Shown: piece after piece, positions 36,589-45,079 of the stretch
Numbering within the stretch: the first letter of the stretch is position 1
How the letters are laid out: every line of letters begins with the position of its first letter
Source: Paenibacillus_Z sp042653205
GTDB lineage: Bacteria; Bacillota; Bacilli; Paenibacillales; Paenibacillaceae
DNA length: 64,000 nt
Assembly (NCBI RefSeq): GCF_042653205.1
Contig: NZ_JBHSHY010000001.1
Location: 372,001-436,000 of the forward strand
Direction of reading: 5' to 3'
The notes under the pieces: generated by a model
Seen by the model: only the letters and a program-made list of their open reading frames with translations
Databases searched by the model: none
What the model was told of the DNA's origin: nothing
Translations under genes and position numbers: made by a program

Positions 36589-37073
36589 ATTTAGTTCCTC
36601 CTCAACGTGTTTCGCTATTATTTAAACGGATGATTGGCGGCAAATTGTTACGAGACGATCGACGATGGGTTCAACGCATAGATGTTCACCTCTTATTTGT
36701 ATTGGAGACAAGCGGCGTCTGCTTGCAACCTCATCTTACCCAGAACCGACTCGCAAGGAATGTCAGAACCGTAACGAAACCGTTACAAACTGGTAACGAT
36801 TAGAAGGAAGGATTCACTTGAAAATAAAAACTCCTGACTCTGCAGGCAGGGGATTCTAACGAAGCTCGAGATCATTTGACGTTGACATGCCGATCAGGCA
36901 GAATTATGGTTATCATCGCACGATGCCGCTTGAAATGGAGTTGCTTCCGAAACGAATGAAGAAGAAGACAGATGAAGATGCGCTTTTAGATGAATCGCTT
37001 GATGCAGAAACGACGCGCTTGGCCCGTCTGATCCACGAGGCGCCCAGCTTACGTCGTTCGCGCTGACCTGGCT
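36589..37073. other. 485-base region with a shared box and remnant sequence
   Basis: It contains the upstream region of the secreted gene, with the conserved box at 36771-36786. A short hairpin near 36836-36857 (CTCCTG pairing with CAGGGG) is followed by TTCTAACGAAG. Then comes about 200 bases with no intact gene, just before the headless AraC fragment. I see no promoter for that fragment. Confidence 0.5.
36771..36786. promoter_or_regulatory. GTAAC-N6-GTTAC box, copy 2
   Basis: GTAACGAAACCGTTAC has perfect 5-base inverted arms. It is conserved with the box at 5878-5893 and is followed by a further GGTAACG at 36792-36798, so a repeated-site regulator is possible. Confidence 0.5.
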
Positions 37074-37556
37074 ATGACCAAAGCTATATCGAGACTCGTG
37101 GAGTGTCTCTCGAATCCCGTTGAAGCCAAATTGCTTGCTCCGCTTGCGGTGGATGAAATTTTGATACGAGTCCTGCTCAGCCCTGTTGGCATTCACGTCG
37201 CTGAGATGTGTTCTGCCGACTCAAGCATGCAGCGAATTGTGAAGTCGATAATGTGGCTTCACGACAACTTCTCTCACCCAGTGAAGATTCAGGACTTGGC
37301 CAAGCTGGTACATATGAGCGAATCCTCGTTTCACGAACATTTTAAGGCAGTCACTTCATTGAGCCCGCTGCACTACCAAAAAGCGCTGCGCCTCCATGAA
37401 GCGAGGCGTCTAATGGTATCCAGCTCTATGGCTGTCAATACGGCTTGTCAGTTGGTCGGGTATGTTAGCACTTCTCAGTTCAGCAGAGATTACAGCCGCT
37501 TTTTCGGCAGCCCGCCCAAGAGAGATGTCGCTAAATTACGTCAACAGAAGGTTTAA
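37074..37556 (+). pseudogene. AraC-type regulator lacking its N-terminal half
   Basis: 160 codons match only the C-terminal half of the AraC_N-type regulators of about 290 residues: the linker LLAPLAVDEILIRVLLSPVG, then FSHPVKIQDLAKLVHMSESSFHEHFKAVTSLSPLHYQKALRLHEARRL and a second helix-turn-helix ending FFGSPPKRDVAKLR. Similarity continues upstream of the first ATG (codons before it read VRADLA), and no AraC_N domain is found, so the 5' half has been lost. The DNA-binding half is intact and might still be made, but no good ribosome binding site precedes the ATG. Confidence 0.7.
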
Positions 37557-37791
37557 GAGCTCCAGTCTCCGTATCGGATGTTCCCGCATACCAGATTCAT
37601 CTTTGACAGCCAGGGATCAGCGTTTATTCCGGAGGATTAGGCAATAAGCGGCGAGAAACTGGCATTAACCCGAGCGATACGCGAATTATAATGAGGTTGT
37701 CTTGAGGCGCCGGCGATGCCAATCTTTATCTTTTTCACGCGGTATCGGTTGCTTCAAGCCATTCACTTATCGGGTATTCAAGGAGGATTTC

Positions 37792-38694
37792 ATGATGCGT
37801 ATTTTTGTCACGGGAGCGACGGGCTTCGTTGGTACGGCCGTCGTCAGCGAACTCATCGAAGCCGGACACCAGGTAGTCGGCCTTGCTCGCTCAGACAAGG
37901 CTGCCGCGTCGTTGACGGCAGTCGGGGCTTCGGTGCATGACGGTTCCCTCGACGACCTCGACAGTCTGTATAAGGGCGCTGCCACGGCAGACGGCGTGAT
38001 TCACGTAGGCTTCAAGACCGACTTCGCGGATTTCTCCGACGCCGTCGCAGCCGATCTGCGCGCCGTCAACACGTTTGGAGCAGCGCTTGAGTACTCCAAT
38101 AAGCCATTTGTGTTCACCACTGGAACCTTAGTGGTCGCATGGTCGCACATGTCGGTGATTCTCGGAACGGAAGAGATCGAGGTCGACTCCAATGTACCGC
38201 GAGGCGCAGCGGAGAACGCAGCCATCGCACTAGCGGACCGGGGGATACGATCATCGGTCGTTCGTCTCGCGCCGACCGTGCACGGTCCCGGCGATCATGG
38301 CTTCATTACCATGTTGATCGACATTGCTCGTAAGAAAGGCTTCTCTGCCTACGTCGGTGACGGGACTAACCGCTGGCCGGCTGTCCATCGTCTCGATGCG
38401 GCGCGATTGTATCGGCTCGCAGCCGAATCAGGAACGGCTGGCTCAAGGCTGCACGCTGTCAGCGAAGAGGGGATTCCATTCCGTGACATCGCCAGCGCAA
38501 TTGGCCGCAACCTAAACTTGCCCGTGGTTAGCATTTCCCCTGAAGAGGCGCAAGCCCATTTCGGATTTCTCGGCCCCTTTACGTTTACCGACAACCCTAT
38601 GTCGAACACGCTGACCCGGAAACGCTTGGGATGGCAACCCGTGCAGCCTGCATTAATTCCGGACATCGAACAGGGGCATTATTTTACCAACTGA
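37792..38694 (+). CDS. extended/atypical SDR NAD-dependent oxidoreductase
   Basis: A 300-residue Rossmann protein. MRIFVTGATGFVGTAVVSELIEAGHQVVGLARS holds the G-x-x-G-x-x-G NAD(P) motif; a substrate domain follows with GHGPGDHG-like VHGPGDHGF and RWPAVHRLDAARLYRLA. The usual YxxxK is not in the expected place, marking it atypical. AAGGAGG precedes tandem ATGs at 37792/37795. Such SDR genes are often paired with AraC_N-type regulators, here the truncated one just upstream. Substrate unknown. Confidence 0.85.
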   Translation: MMRIFVTGATGFVGTAVVSELIEAGHQVVGLARSDKAAASLTAVGASVHDGSLDDLDSLYKGAATADGVIHVGFKTDFADFSDAVAADLRAVNTFGAALEYSNKPFVFTTGTLVVAWSHMSVILGTEEIEVDSNVPRGAAENAAIALADRGIRSSVVRLAPTVHGPGDHGFITMLIDIARKKGFSAYVGDGTNRWPAVHRLDAARLYRLAAESGTAGSRLHAVSEEGIPFRDIASAIGRNLNLPVVSISPEEAQAHFGFLGPFTFTDNPMSNTLTRKRLGWQPVQPALIPDIEQGHYFTN

Positions 38695-38822
38695 ACCGCA
38701 AGCTAGATCTACTGCATAAGCGGTCGAGGAATCAACAGGGCCGATAATTTATCGATAATAATTCAAAACGGTTATTGCTACTTTAGCCGGAATCGCGCAT
38801 CGACGGCAGCGCTCGCAGACGC

Positions 38823-38856
38823 AAAAAAACCATTCGTTCATCCGAATGGTTTTTAC
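38823..38856. terminator. bidirectional terminator
   Basis: AAAAACCATTCG pairs with CGAATGGTTTTT; A-rich and T-rich flanks serve both the SDR gene (plus) and the MurR-like gene (minus) that converge here. Confidence 0.88.
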
Positions 38857-38892
38857 GTTTTCTATGGCTGAGCGCCCGTTGCCTACAGACGA

Positions 38893-39741
38893 TCAGCTCT
38901 TCCCCTTCAAGATCTGAACAGCCTCCCGGCTCAGCTCCAGATACGACACGGACTGTTCGTAATCTCTGCTGGCCATGCCGAGATAGAGGATATCGATCAC
39001 GTTCAGCTGCGTAATCCGGGAGGATGTCGCGCCGACGCGAATCTCGTTCTCCGTCGACGTCATGTAGAGCGGAATATCCGCTAGCGCGCTGACCGGCGTG
39101 CTGCCGTACTTGGTGATGCTGATCGTGGCGGCCCCTTTCTCCCGCGCGAGCTTCAGGCTGGAGATGACGTTCTGCGTCTCGCCCGAGTAGGAGATCCCCA
39201 CCGCCGCGTCGCGCGAAGTCATCGTCGCCGCCGAGCTCAGCTGCAGATGCGTGTCGGTGAAGGCGAAGCTGGTCTTGTTGATCCGCATGAACTTGTGCTG
39301 CGCATCCTGCGCGACGAGATTGGACGCCCCTACTCCGTAGAAGAAGATCCGCTCCGCCCGGTAGAGCACGTCGATGGCTTTCGTGATCATCGCTACGTCT
39401 AGAATCTTGAGCGTATCCCGGATTGACTGAATGTTGTTGTTCGAGACGTGCTGGACGATCGAAGCGATCGAATCCTGCGGCTGAATCTCTTGATAGCCGG
39501 ATCCTCCCCCTTCCTGCAGATCGCCCGCCACCTTCAGCATTAACTCCTGATAGCCTTTAAACCCCATCGACTTGCACAGGCGAATGACAGCCGCCTGACT
39601 GCCGCCGCTCTGATCGGCCAACTGGGCGACGGACATCCCGATCATCTGCCGGGGATTCTCCAGTATGAATTGGGCTACCTTCCGCTCGGAAGGCGTCAAC
39701 TGGGCTAGCACTTCTCTAAGCCTGACAAGGCCACCGTTCAT
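38893..39741 (-). CDS. murR: MurR/RpiR family regulator
   Basis: A 282-residue regulator: residues 1-77 are an RpiR helix-turn-helix (TPSERKVAQFILENPRQMIGMSVAQLADQSGGSQAAVIRLCKSMGFKGYQEL), and residues 125-260 a SIS sugar-phosphate-binding domain (FFYGVGASNLVAQDAQHKF, VGISYSGETQNVISSLKLAREKGA). It is the last gene of the NamZ/ABC/AmiE operon and lies in the same locus as murQ. MurNAc-6-phosphate is the known effector of MurR proteins. The symbol is by context and family. Confidence 0.85.
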   Translation of the reverse strand: MNGGLVRLREVLAQLTPSERKVAQFILENPRQMIGMSVAQLADQSGGSQAAVIRLCKSMGFKGYQELMLKVAGDLQEGGGSGYQEIQPQDSIASIVQHVSNNNIQSIRDTLKILDVAMITKAIDVLYRAERIFFYGVGASNLVAQDAQHKFMRINKTSFAFTDTHLQLSSAATMTSRDAAVGISYSGETQNVISSLKLAREKGAATISITKYGSTPVSALADIPLYMTSTENEIRVGATSSRITQLNVIDILYLGMASRDYEQSVSYLELSREAVQILKGKS

Positions 39742-39820
39742 CGCTTCAAACCTCCGCGCTAATCCGAATCCGTACTCGTGTTCGCTTCCAGATTGGAATG
39801 AATATCAAGCCTATTATACG

Positions 39821-40945
39821 TTAAATTGTCAAATCTTCCAAACTAGCCGCGACGGCATTATGAAAGCAAGCACGCAACCGCGCGACGGACTTGTCCCGCC
39901 CGAGATGCACGCGGTTCGTCAGCAGCGCGACGGTTAATCCGGCTTCCGGATCGATGTACAGACTCGTGCCGGTGAACCCGGTATGCCCGTAGCTTCGCTC
40001 GGACAGCAAATCGCCGGACGCGTCCCACTTATCCCCCTTCAGCACCCAGCCGAGTCCGCGCGTCCCGCCGGCGGCGGATGCCGTCTGGTTCCGCGCGGCG
40101 AGCCGTACGGCGGAGCGGGACAGCAGCCGCTTCCCTTCCCATTCGCCTTCGTTCAGCCACATCGCAGCGTACCGGATTAGATCCCTTGCCGTAGCGAACA
40201 AACCCGCGTGTCCGCTGACCCCGCCCATCGCCCCGGCGTTCTCGTCGTGGACGATCCCCCATCGCGGCTCCGGCTCATACGCGTAATGCTCGGTAGGCGC
40301 GATCCGCGGACGATCCTCGGGCAGTGGCCGGTAACCGCTGTCGAGCATCCCGAGCGGTTCGAAGATGCGTTTGGCGGCCGCCTCTTCGAGCGGCATTCCC
40401 AGCAAGTCCGAGATCAATCGGCCGAGCAGGATGAAGCCCAAGTCGCTGTAGACGACCTGCGTTCCGGGTTCATATTCCAGGTCCAGCCCGGCAACGAAGC
40501 TCAGCATCTGCTCGCGCGTCCAGCCGTGGGTGTGCAGGTCGACGAAGGGCGCCAGCCCCGACGTATGGGTCAGCAGATGCCGGATGGTGACGGAGGACTT
40601 GGTGCCGCCTTCCCCGTCGAACGCAGGAATGAATCGTCCAACCGCATCATCCAGCCGTAGGCGGCCTTCGTCCAAGAGCTGGAGCACGAGCGGCAGCGTG
40701 ACGACGATCTTCGTGAGCGAAGCGCAGTCGTACCGCGTATCCGTACGGACACGGAACTTCGCAGCCCCTGTCAGTCCGGCGTCTCCCGCGGCGTACTCGA
40801 GCAGCTGTCCCTTCCGGCCGATGGCTGCGACGCCGCCCGGAATCTCGCCGTCCGCGACCGCTTGATCCAGCTGTGCCATCGCGCAGCCGACGAGCCTCGT
40901 GTTAAGCCCCATCTGACGGGCTTGTTCGAACCATTCTTCGTTCAT
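39821..40945 (-). CDS. serine hydrolase, beta-lactamase class C/AmiE-like
   Basis: A 374-residue penicillin-binding-protein-fold hydrolase with S76-L-T-K79, Y166-S-D168 and H321-T-G323, the three active-site motifs of the class C/EstB/AmiE group. ATG 40945 is 9 bases after GGGAGGGGG; TTG 40951 is too close. There is no signal peptide, so it is cytoplasmic, unlike the secreted AmiE of Bacillus subtilis that strips peptides from MurNAc. In this locus it would remove stem peptides from imported muropeptides. Confidence 0.87.
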   Translation of the reverse strand: MNEEWFEQARQMGLNTRLVGCAMAQLDQAVADGEIPGGVAAIGRKGQLLEYAAGDAGLTGAAKFRVRTDTRYDCASLTKIVVTLPLVLQLLDEGRLRLDDAVGRFIPAFDGEGGTKSSVTIRHLLTHTSGLAPFVDLHTHGWTREQMLSFVAGLDLEYEPGTQVVYSDLGFILLGRLISDLLGMPLEEAAAKRIFEPLGMLDSGYRPLPEDRPRIAPTEHYAYEPEPRWGIVHDENAGAMGGVSGHAGLFATARDLIRYAAMWLNEGEWEGKRLLSRSAVRLAARNQTASAAGGTRGLGWVLKGDKWDASGDLLSERSYGHTGFTGTSLYIDPEAGLTVALLTNRVHLGRDKSVARLRACFHNAVAASLEDLTI

Positions 40946-41113
40946 CGTCAAGTTCCCCCTCCCATTCGAATCGCCATGTAGTAGTATCCCCCCGATGAAT
41001 AGCGATCGGCCGATCCCCTATCGGCAAGACCGGCAAACGCTCCCGTTAGAGCTGCCTGTCCGACTAGAGGGATCGGCCGTCGCGATCATGATGAACCCGA
41101 ACCGATACTGCCT

Positions 41114-41824
41114 TTACATGAACATCTGCAGGCGTTGATGCACTCCGCCCGGAGCGACCGCATAAGCCTGCGCGCGCTTAAAGCCGTTGACCGCCCCCCG
41201 CACGACCGTCAGTGCTTTGTAATACTCGATGTACGGGAAGCCGTACGTCTCGCCCCGCGCGAATGCGTAACAGTTCAAGCCTCTGACCCATTTCTCGTAA
41301 GCTTCCTCCGGAATATCGATGAATACCTCCGGATTGTAGTCGTACATATCTTCCCAGTTCTCCGAGTAGTAGACGCGCTTGACGCCGTGATACGGCAATT
41401 CGCGCTCAAACCCCGGGATCGCCGCGTAGAATCGCGCATCCTTCGTAATGAAGTGCGTATTCTCGTGGTCCTTGTGCATGCTCTGCGACCAGTGGGTGAT
41501 GAGGATATCGGGCTTCAGCTCGCGGATGACGTCGGCGACCTGGAACTTGACCTCTTCGTTCAGCGGAAGCTCGCCGTCCTTGTAGTCGAAGAAGCGGACG
41601 TCCGCGCCGATGATGTGCGCGAATTGATGCGCTTCCTCGATTTTCTGCTTGGCATACTCCGCCGGCGACAGGCGCGGATGGCCCTTCTCGCCCGGCGTCA
41701 AATGGAGCATCGTCACTTTGTGGCCTTCCATGACGTACTTCGCGAGCGTGGCGCCCGCCGTCAGGTCTTGATCTCCCGCATGCGCGCTGATGGCCAGAAT
41801 ATGCTGTTTTTGATTGTCGCTCAT
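41114..41824 (-). CDS. PIG-L/LmbE family deacetylase
   Basis: A 236-residue zinc-dependent deacetylase of the family that acts on N-acetylglucosamine derivatives. The N-terminal motif is A-H-A-G-D-Q-D (H15, D18, D20) instead of the usual A-H-P-D-D-x-E, and the second zinc-site region is THWSQSMHKDHENTH. The glutamate-to-aspartate change and shifted aspartate are unusual but retain metal-binding side chains. No signal peptide. Its place between an importer and an AmiE-like hydrolase suggests an amino-sugar substrate. Confidence 0.88.
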   Translation of the reverse strand: MSDNQKQHILAISAHAGDQDLTAGATLAKYVMEGHKVTMLHLTPGEKGHPRLSPAEYAKQKIEEAHQFAHIIGADVRFFDYKDGELPLNEEVKFQVADVIRELKPDILITHWSQSMHKDHENTHFITKDARFYAAIPGFERELPYHGVKRVYYSENWEDMYDYNPEVFIDIPEEAYEKWVRGLNCYAFARGETYGFPYIEYYKALTVVRGAVNGFKRAQAYAVAPGGVHQRLQMFM

Positions 41825-41870
41825 TGAATATCTCTCCCTTAGTAGATAGATTTAGATGGCGTAGCCGCCG

Positions 41871-42743
41871 TTACTTCAGACCAGTGTTCATCATTCCGCG
41901 GACATAGTACTTCTGCAGGAAGACGAAGAGCAGCAGAATCGGAATCGTCGCGATCACGAGTCCGGCCATGACCAGCGGCTGGGTCAGCGTCGGATCGATC
42001 GCGGACTTCAGCATCTGGATGCCGACGGGCAGCGTCGCCAGATCCGAGTTGACCGAGTTCATGAGCAGCGCCCAGATGAATTCGTTCCACGAGTTGATGA
42101 ACTCGAAGATCGCGAGCGTGGCGAGCGCCGGCGCGGTCATCGGCAGCACGATCTGAACGAAGATGCGCAGCTCCTTGGCGCCGTCGATCCGGGCTGCTTC
42201 CAGATAGGCGTCTTCGATCGAGAGCATGAACTGGCGCATCAGGAAGATGCCGAAGCCGCTGACCGAGAAGGGTACGATAAGCCCAAGCATGCTGGCCGCG
42301 AGTCCGCCCACCCCGCCCTGGCCGAGGATGTCGTTGCCGCCGGCAAGCGGGAAGTGGACGGAGATAAAGTAGTTCGGAATGAAAAACAAAAACGCAGGGA
42401 ACATCATGGTCGACAGGATGAAGCGGAAGACGAGCTGCTTGCCCGGGAAGCGGAGCTTCGCCAGCACATACCCGGCCATCGAGCTCGTGATCAGCACGAT
42501 CAGCGTGATGGCGACCGAGCGGATCACGCTATTCTTGAACAGGAGCGCCAGCTGAAGCTCCTCGACCGCCATCCGGTAATTCGCGAAGATAAACTGTTTC
42601 GGCAGCAGCGTGTAATTCAAGAGCGCGTATTCGGATGCGCTCTTAAAGGAAGAGAAGATCATGTCCAAGAACGGAAAGACCATGATGACGCTGCCGGCGA
42701 TAATGATGGCATAGAAGAACCAGGGAGCGCGATTGGATCTCAT
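41871..42743 (-). CDS. carbohydrate ABC transporter permease (MalG-like) of the muropeptide locus
   Basis: A 290-residue permease. The EAA loop is LEAARIDGAKELRIFVQIVLP and the end QKYYVRGMMNTGLK. It overlaps the preceding permease stop (TGATG), and the ribosome binding site GGGAGGGG lies in that gene. An extra loop rich in Gly (LAGGNDILGQGGVGG, near 145-160) lies between membrane segments and is not usual in the family. Confidence 0.92.
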   Translation of the reverse strand: MRSNRAPWFFYAIIIAGSVIMVFPFLDMIFSSFKSASEYALLNYTLLPKQFIFANYRMAVEELQLALLFKNSVIRSVAITLIVLITSSMAGYVLAKLRFPGKQLVFRFILSTMMFPAFLFFIPNYFISVHFPLAGGNDILGQGGVGGLAASMLGLIVPFSVSGFGIFLMRQFMLSIEDAYLEAARIDGAKELRIFVQIVLPMTAPALATLAIFEFINSWNEFIWALLMNSVNSDLATLPVGIQMLKSAIDPTLTQPLVMAGLVIATIPILLLFVFLQKYYVRGMMNTGLK

Positions 42744-43639
42744 CAGTAGCTCTCCACCCCTCCCTTGCGAAAAATCAGAAGCTGCGCCATCGTAATGATA
42801 AAAATGACGAAGAACAATAGGATCGCCATGGCGCTCGCGACGCCCCAATTGCCGAAGCTGAACGCCTGATTGTACATCTCGAGCGCTCCGACGTTGGTGG
42901 AGTTGCCCGGTCCGCCGCTCTTGGCCATGACCATCGTCAAGGTGAACGACTGCAGGCCGCCGATGAAGGACGTGATGAGCACGAACAGGATCGTCGGCTT
43001 CAGCAGCGGGAACGTTATCTTCGTATACTGGCTGAAGTGTCCGGCCCCTTCGAGCGCCGCCGCTTCGTAGTAATCGTGCGGAATGCCCTTCAGCCCCGCG
43101 CTGAGGAGCAGCACCGCGCTGCCGATGCCCATCCAGCCGCCGACCGCGGTGATGGACAGGAGCGCATGATCCGGATCGTCCAGGAAGTTCACCGATCGGA
43201 AGCCAAGAGATGTTAAGATGCCGTTGATCAATCCGTTCGTCGGGTTGTACATGTAGTACCAGACGTTCCCGATGGCGACGACGGTCGTGACGGCCGGCAT
43301 GAAGAACAGCGTCCTCCATAAGCCCTCAAACCGCATGCGCGAGATGAGGTACGAGATGATGAGCGCCGCGATGAAGGAGATCGCCACTCCGCCGAACGCG
43401 AACACGAACGTATTGGTCATAATCGGGTGCAGGAAGCTCGACTGCGGCGAGAAGATGGTACGGTAGTTCTTCAGACCGACCCACTTCATCGAGGCAAAGT
43501 CGAATCCGCCCCAGTCCGTAAAGCTGATCAATACGGAAAAGACGACCGGAATCATGAGGAAAATCATATAGAACAGCAGAACGGGCGACAGAAATGAATA
43601 AGCTAGCAGCGTCTCTCTTTTGAATATGAATCGTCTCAT
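42743..43639 (-). CDS. sugar ABC transporter permease (MalF-like) of the muropeptide locus
   Basis: A 298-residue permease: LLAYSFLSPVLLFYMIFLMIPVVFS, then the EAA loop YEAAALEGAGHFSQYTKITFP. AAGGAGG precedes the ATG. A hairpin (43670-43708) separates it from the solute-binding protein gene. Confidence 0.92.
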   Translation of the reverse strand: MRRFIFKRETLLAYSFLSPVLLFYMIFLMIPVVFSVLISFTDWGGFDFASMKWVGLKNYRTIFSPQSSFLHPIMTNTFVFAFGGVAISFIAALIISYLISRMRFEGLWRTLFFMPAVTTVVAIGNVWYYMYNPTNGLINGILTSLGFRSVNFLDDPDHALLSITAVGGWMGIGSAVLLLSAGLKGIPHDYYEAAALEGAGHFSQYTKITFPLLKPTILFVLITSFIGGLQSFTLTMVMAKSGGPGNSTNVGALEMYNQAFSFGNWGVASAMAILLFFVIFIITMAQLLIFRKGGVESY

Positions 43640-43669
43640 GGCCCACCTCCTTGCTGCTTCGAGTCAGAA

Positions 43670-43708
43670 GAGCTGCCGGGGCCGCCTCTATCGTCAGCCC
43701 CGCCGCTC
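43670..43708 (-). terminator. intercistronic hairpin after the solute-binding protein gene
   Basis: GAGC..CGGGGC pairs with GCCCCG..GCTC with a small internal mismatch around a 14-base loop, 10 bases after the binding-protein stop. It matches the position of similar stems in three other ABC operons here. Confidence 0.55.
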
Positions 43709-43717
43709 CCGGAAACC

Positions 43718-45052
43718 TTAATTCCCGCCCAGCTTGGCGTTGATCTGGGCGTGCGCGCCGTTCAGCGCGTCGTCCATGGAGAGCTGATCGGTCCACATGC
43801 TCTCGATCTGCTTGTACAGGATGTCCTGCACTTCCGTGCCGGCCGAAGGACTCTGTTCATCCAGCGCGTTGTTCAGCGCGTCGGCGAAGAGCTTCGCGCT
43901 CGGATTCGACGTGAGCTTCTCCTGCACCTTGGCGGACGAGAGGTCCGTCTTACGGGACGGAATGACGTTGAATGCGTCGAGCAGGAACTGGCCTTCCGGC
44001 GTCATGCCGCTATCGTCGGCTTGGGCGTTCATCCACTGCAGGAACTTCCAGGCTTCTTCCTGATGCTTCGACTTGCTGTTGACGCCATAAGCCCACGTGT
44101 ACGCCAGCGTGCCGCCCGGGTCGCCGTCCGGCGTCGGCATCGGTGCTTCGCCCACATCGGCGTAAGCATCCTTCATCAGCGTCCTCAGCGATCCATCCCA
44201 CCAGCCGGCACCGATCGTCATGCCGACCTGGCCCGCGCCGAAGCCTTTGGTCGTGTTGAATGCGATGTCGGTGATGCCGTTCTTGCCGTATACCTTGCTG
44301 TAGAACTCCATCGTCTTGCGGCCCGCGTCGCTGTCCAGGTTGGACTTGGTCAAGTCCTCGCTCAGCAGTCCGCCGCCCGCGGAAGCCATCATCGCCATGA
44401 ACGGCTGGTCGACCAGCCCCGCATACCCGCGTTGGAATCCGAAGCCTTGCACGAGCACCTTGCCGCTGGCGTCTTTCTTCTCGATCTTCTTGCTCATCTC
44501 GAGCAGCTCGTCCCATGTCTTAGGCGGCGCGTCGTAGCCGGCTTCCTTCAGCAGCTTCTTGTTGTAGAACAGGCCGTATGCCTGCACCTCGGTCGGATAG
44601 CCGAACACTTTGCCGTTCAGGGATGCGCCCTTGACCGCGGCTTCCGGGTAGTTCTGCGCGACGTCGTCCGCGACGGTCTGCGGCGCTTCGGCGAGCACGT
44701 TGTTCTTGGCCAGCTGGCCGCCCCAGAGCGTATAGACGTGCATGATGTCCGCAACCTGACCCGCCGACTGCTTGGTCATGATCGTCTTGAGCAGCTCGCC
44801 GAAGTCGACCGGGGTCATCTTGACTTGGATGTCGGGATTCTCGCTGTTCCATTTGTCGATATACGGCTTGAGCGCTTCTTCGTTGGCGCCGTTGTAGTGC
44901 GACAGGAGCGTCAGCGTCACCTTCTCGCCCGACCCGGACGATCCGGACGACCCGGAGCTTCCTCCTTCATCCTTGTTCCCGCCGCATGCGGCCGTGGTTC
45001 CGGCCAGCGCCACCATCAGCGATCCGCTCAGTACCCTTTTCCACATCTTCAT
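43718..45052 (-). CDS. solute-binding lipoprotein of the muropeptide locus
   Basis: A 444-residue family-1 solute-binding protein. Lipobox GTTAAC (Cys near 23), a Gly/Ser linker (EGGSSGSSGSSGSGE), then VTLTLLSHYNGANEEALKPYIDKWNSENPDIQV. FGYPTEVQAYGLFYNKKLLKEAGYDAPPKTWDELLEM is typical of CUT1 binders. Its operon partners point to a MurNAc-containing saccharide or small muropeptide as ligand; the sequence itself cannot show the ligand. Confidence 0.92.
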   Translation of the reverse strand: MKMWKRVLSGSLMVALAGTTAACGGNKDEGGSSGSSGSSGSGEKVTLTLLSHYNGANEEALKPYIDKWNSENPDIQVKMTPVDFGELLKTIMTKQSAGQVADIMHVYTLWGGQLAKNNVLAEAPQTVADDVAQNYPEAAVKGASLNGKVFGYPTEVQAYGLFYNKKLLKEAGYDAPPKTWDELLEMSKKIEKKDASGKVLVQGFGFQRGYAGLVDQPFMAMMASAGGGLLSEDLTKSNLDSDAGRKTMEFYSKVYGKNGITDIAFNTTKGFGAGQVGMTIGAGWWDGSLRTLMKDAYADVGEAPMPTPDGDPGGTLAYTWAYGVNSKSKHQEEAWKFLQWMNAQADDSGMTPEGQFLLDAFNVIPSRKTDLSSAKVQEKLTSNPSAKLFADALNNALDEQSPSAGTEVQDILYKQIESMWTDQLSMDDALNGAHAQINAKLGGN

Positions 45053-45079
45053 CTTTCGCGCCTCCCCAAGACAATTGGT

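Noticed and set aside
42744..43319. N-terminal extension of the permease at 41871-42743
   Set aside because: The extra residues are an out-of-frame reading of the upstream permease; the coupled ATG at 42743 gives a normal permease length.
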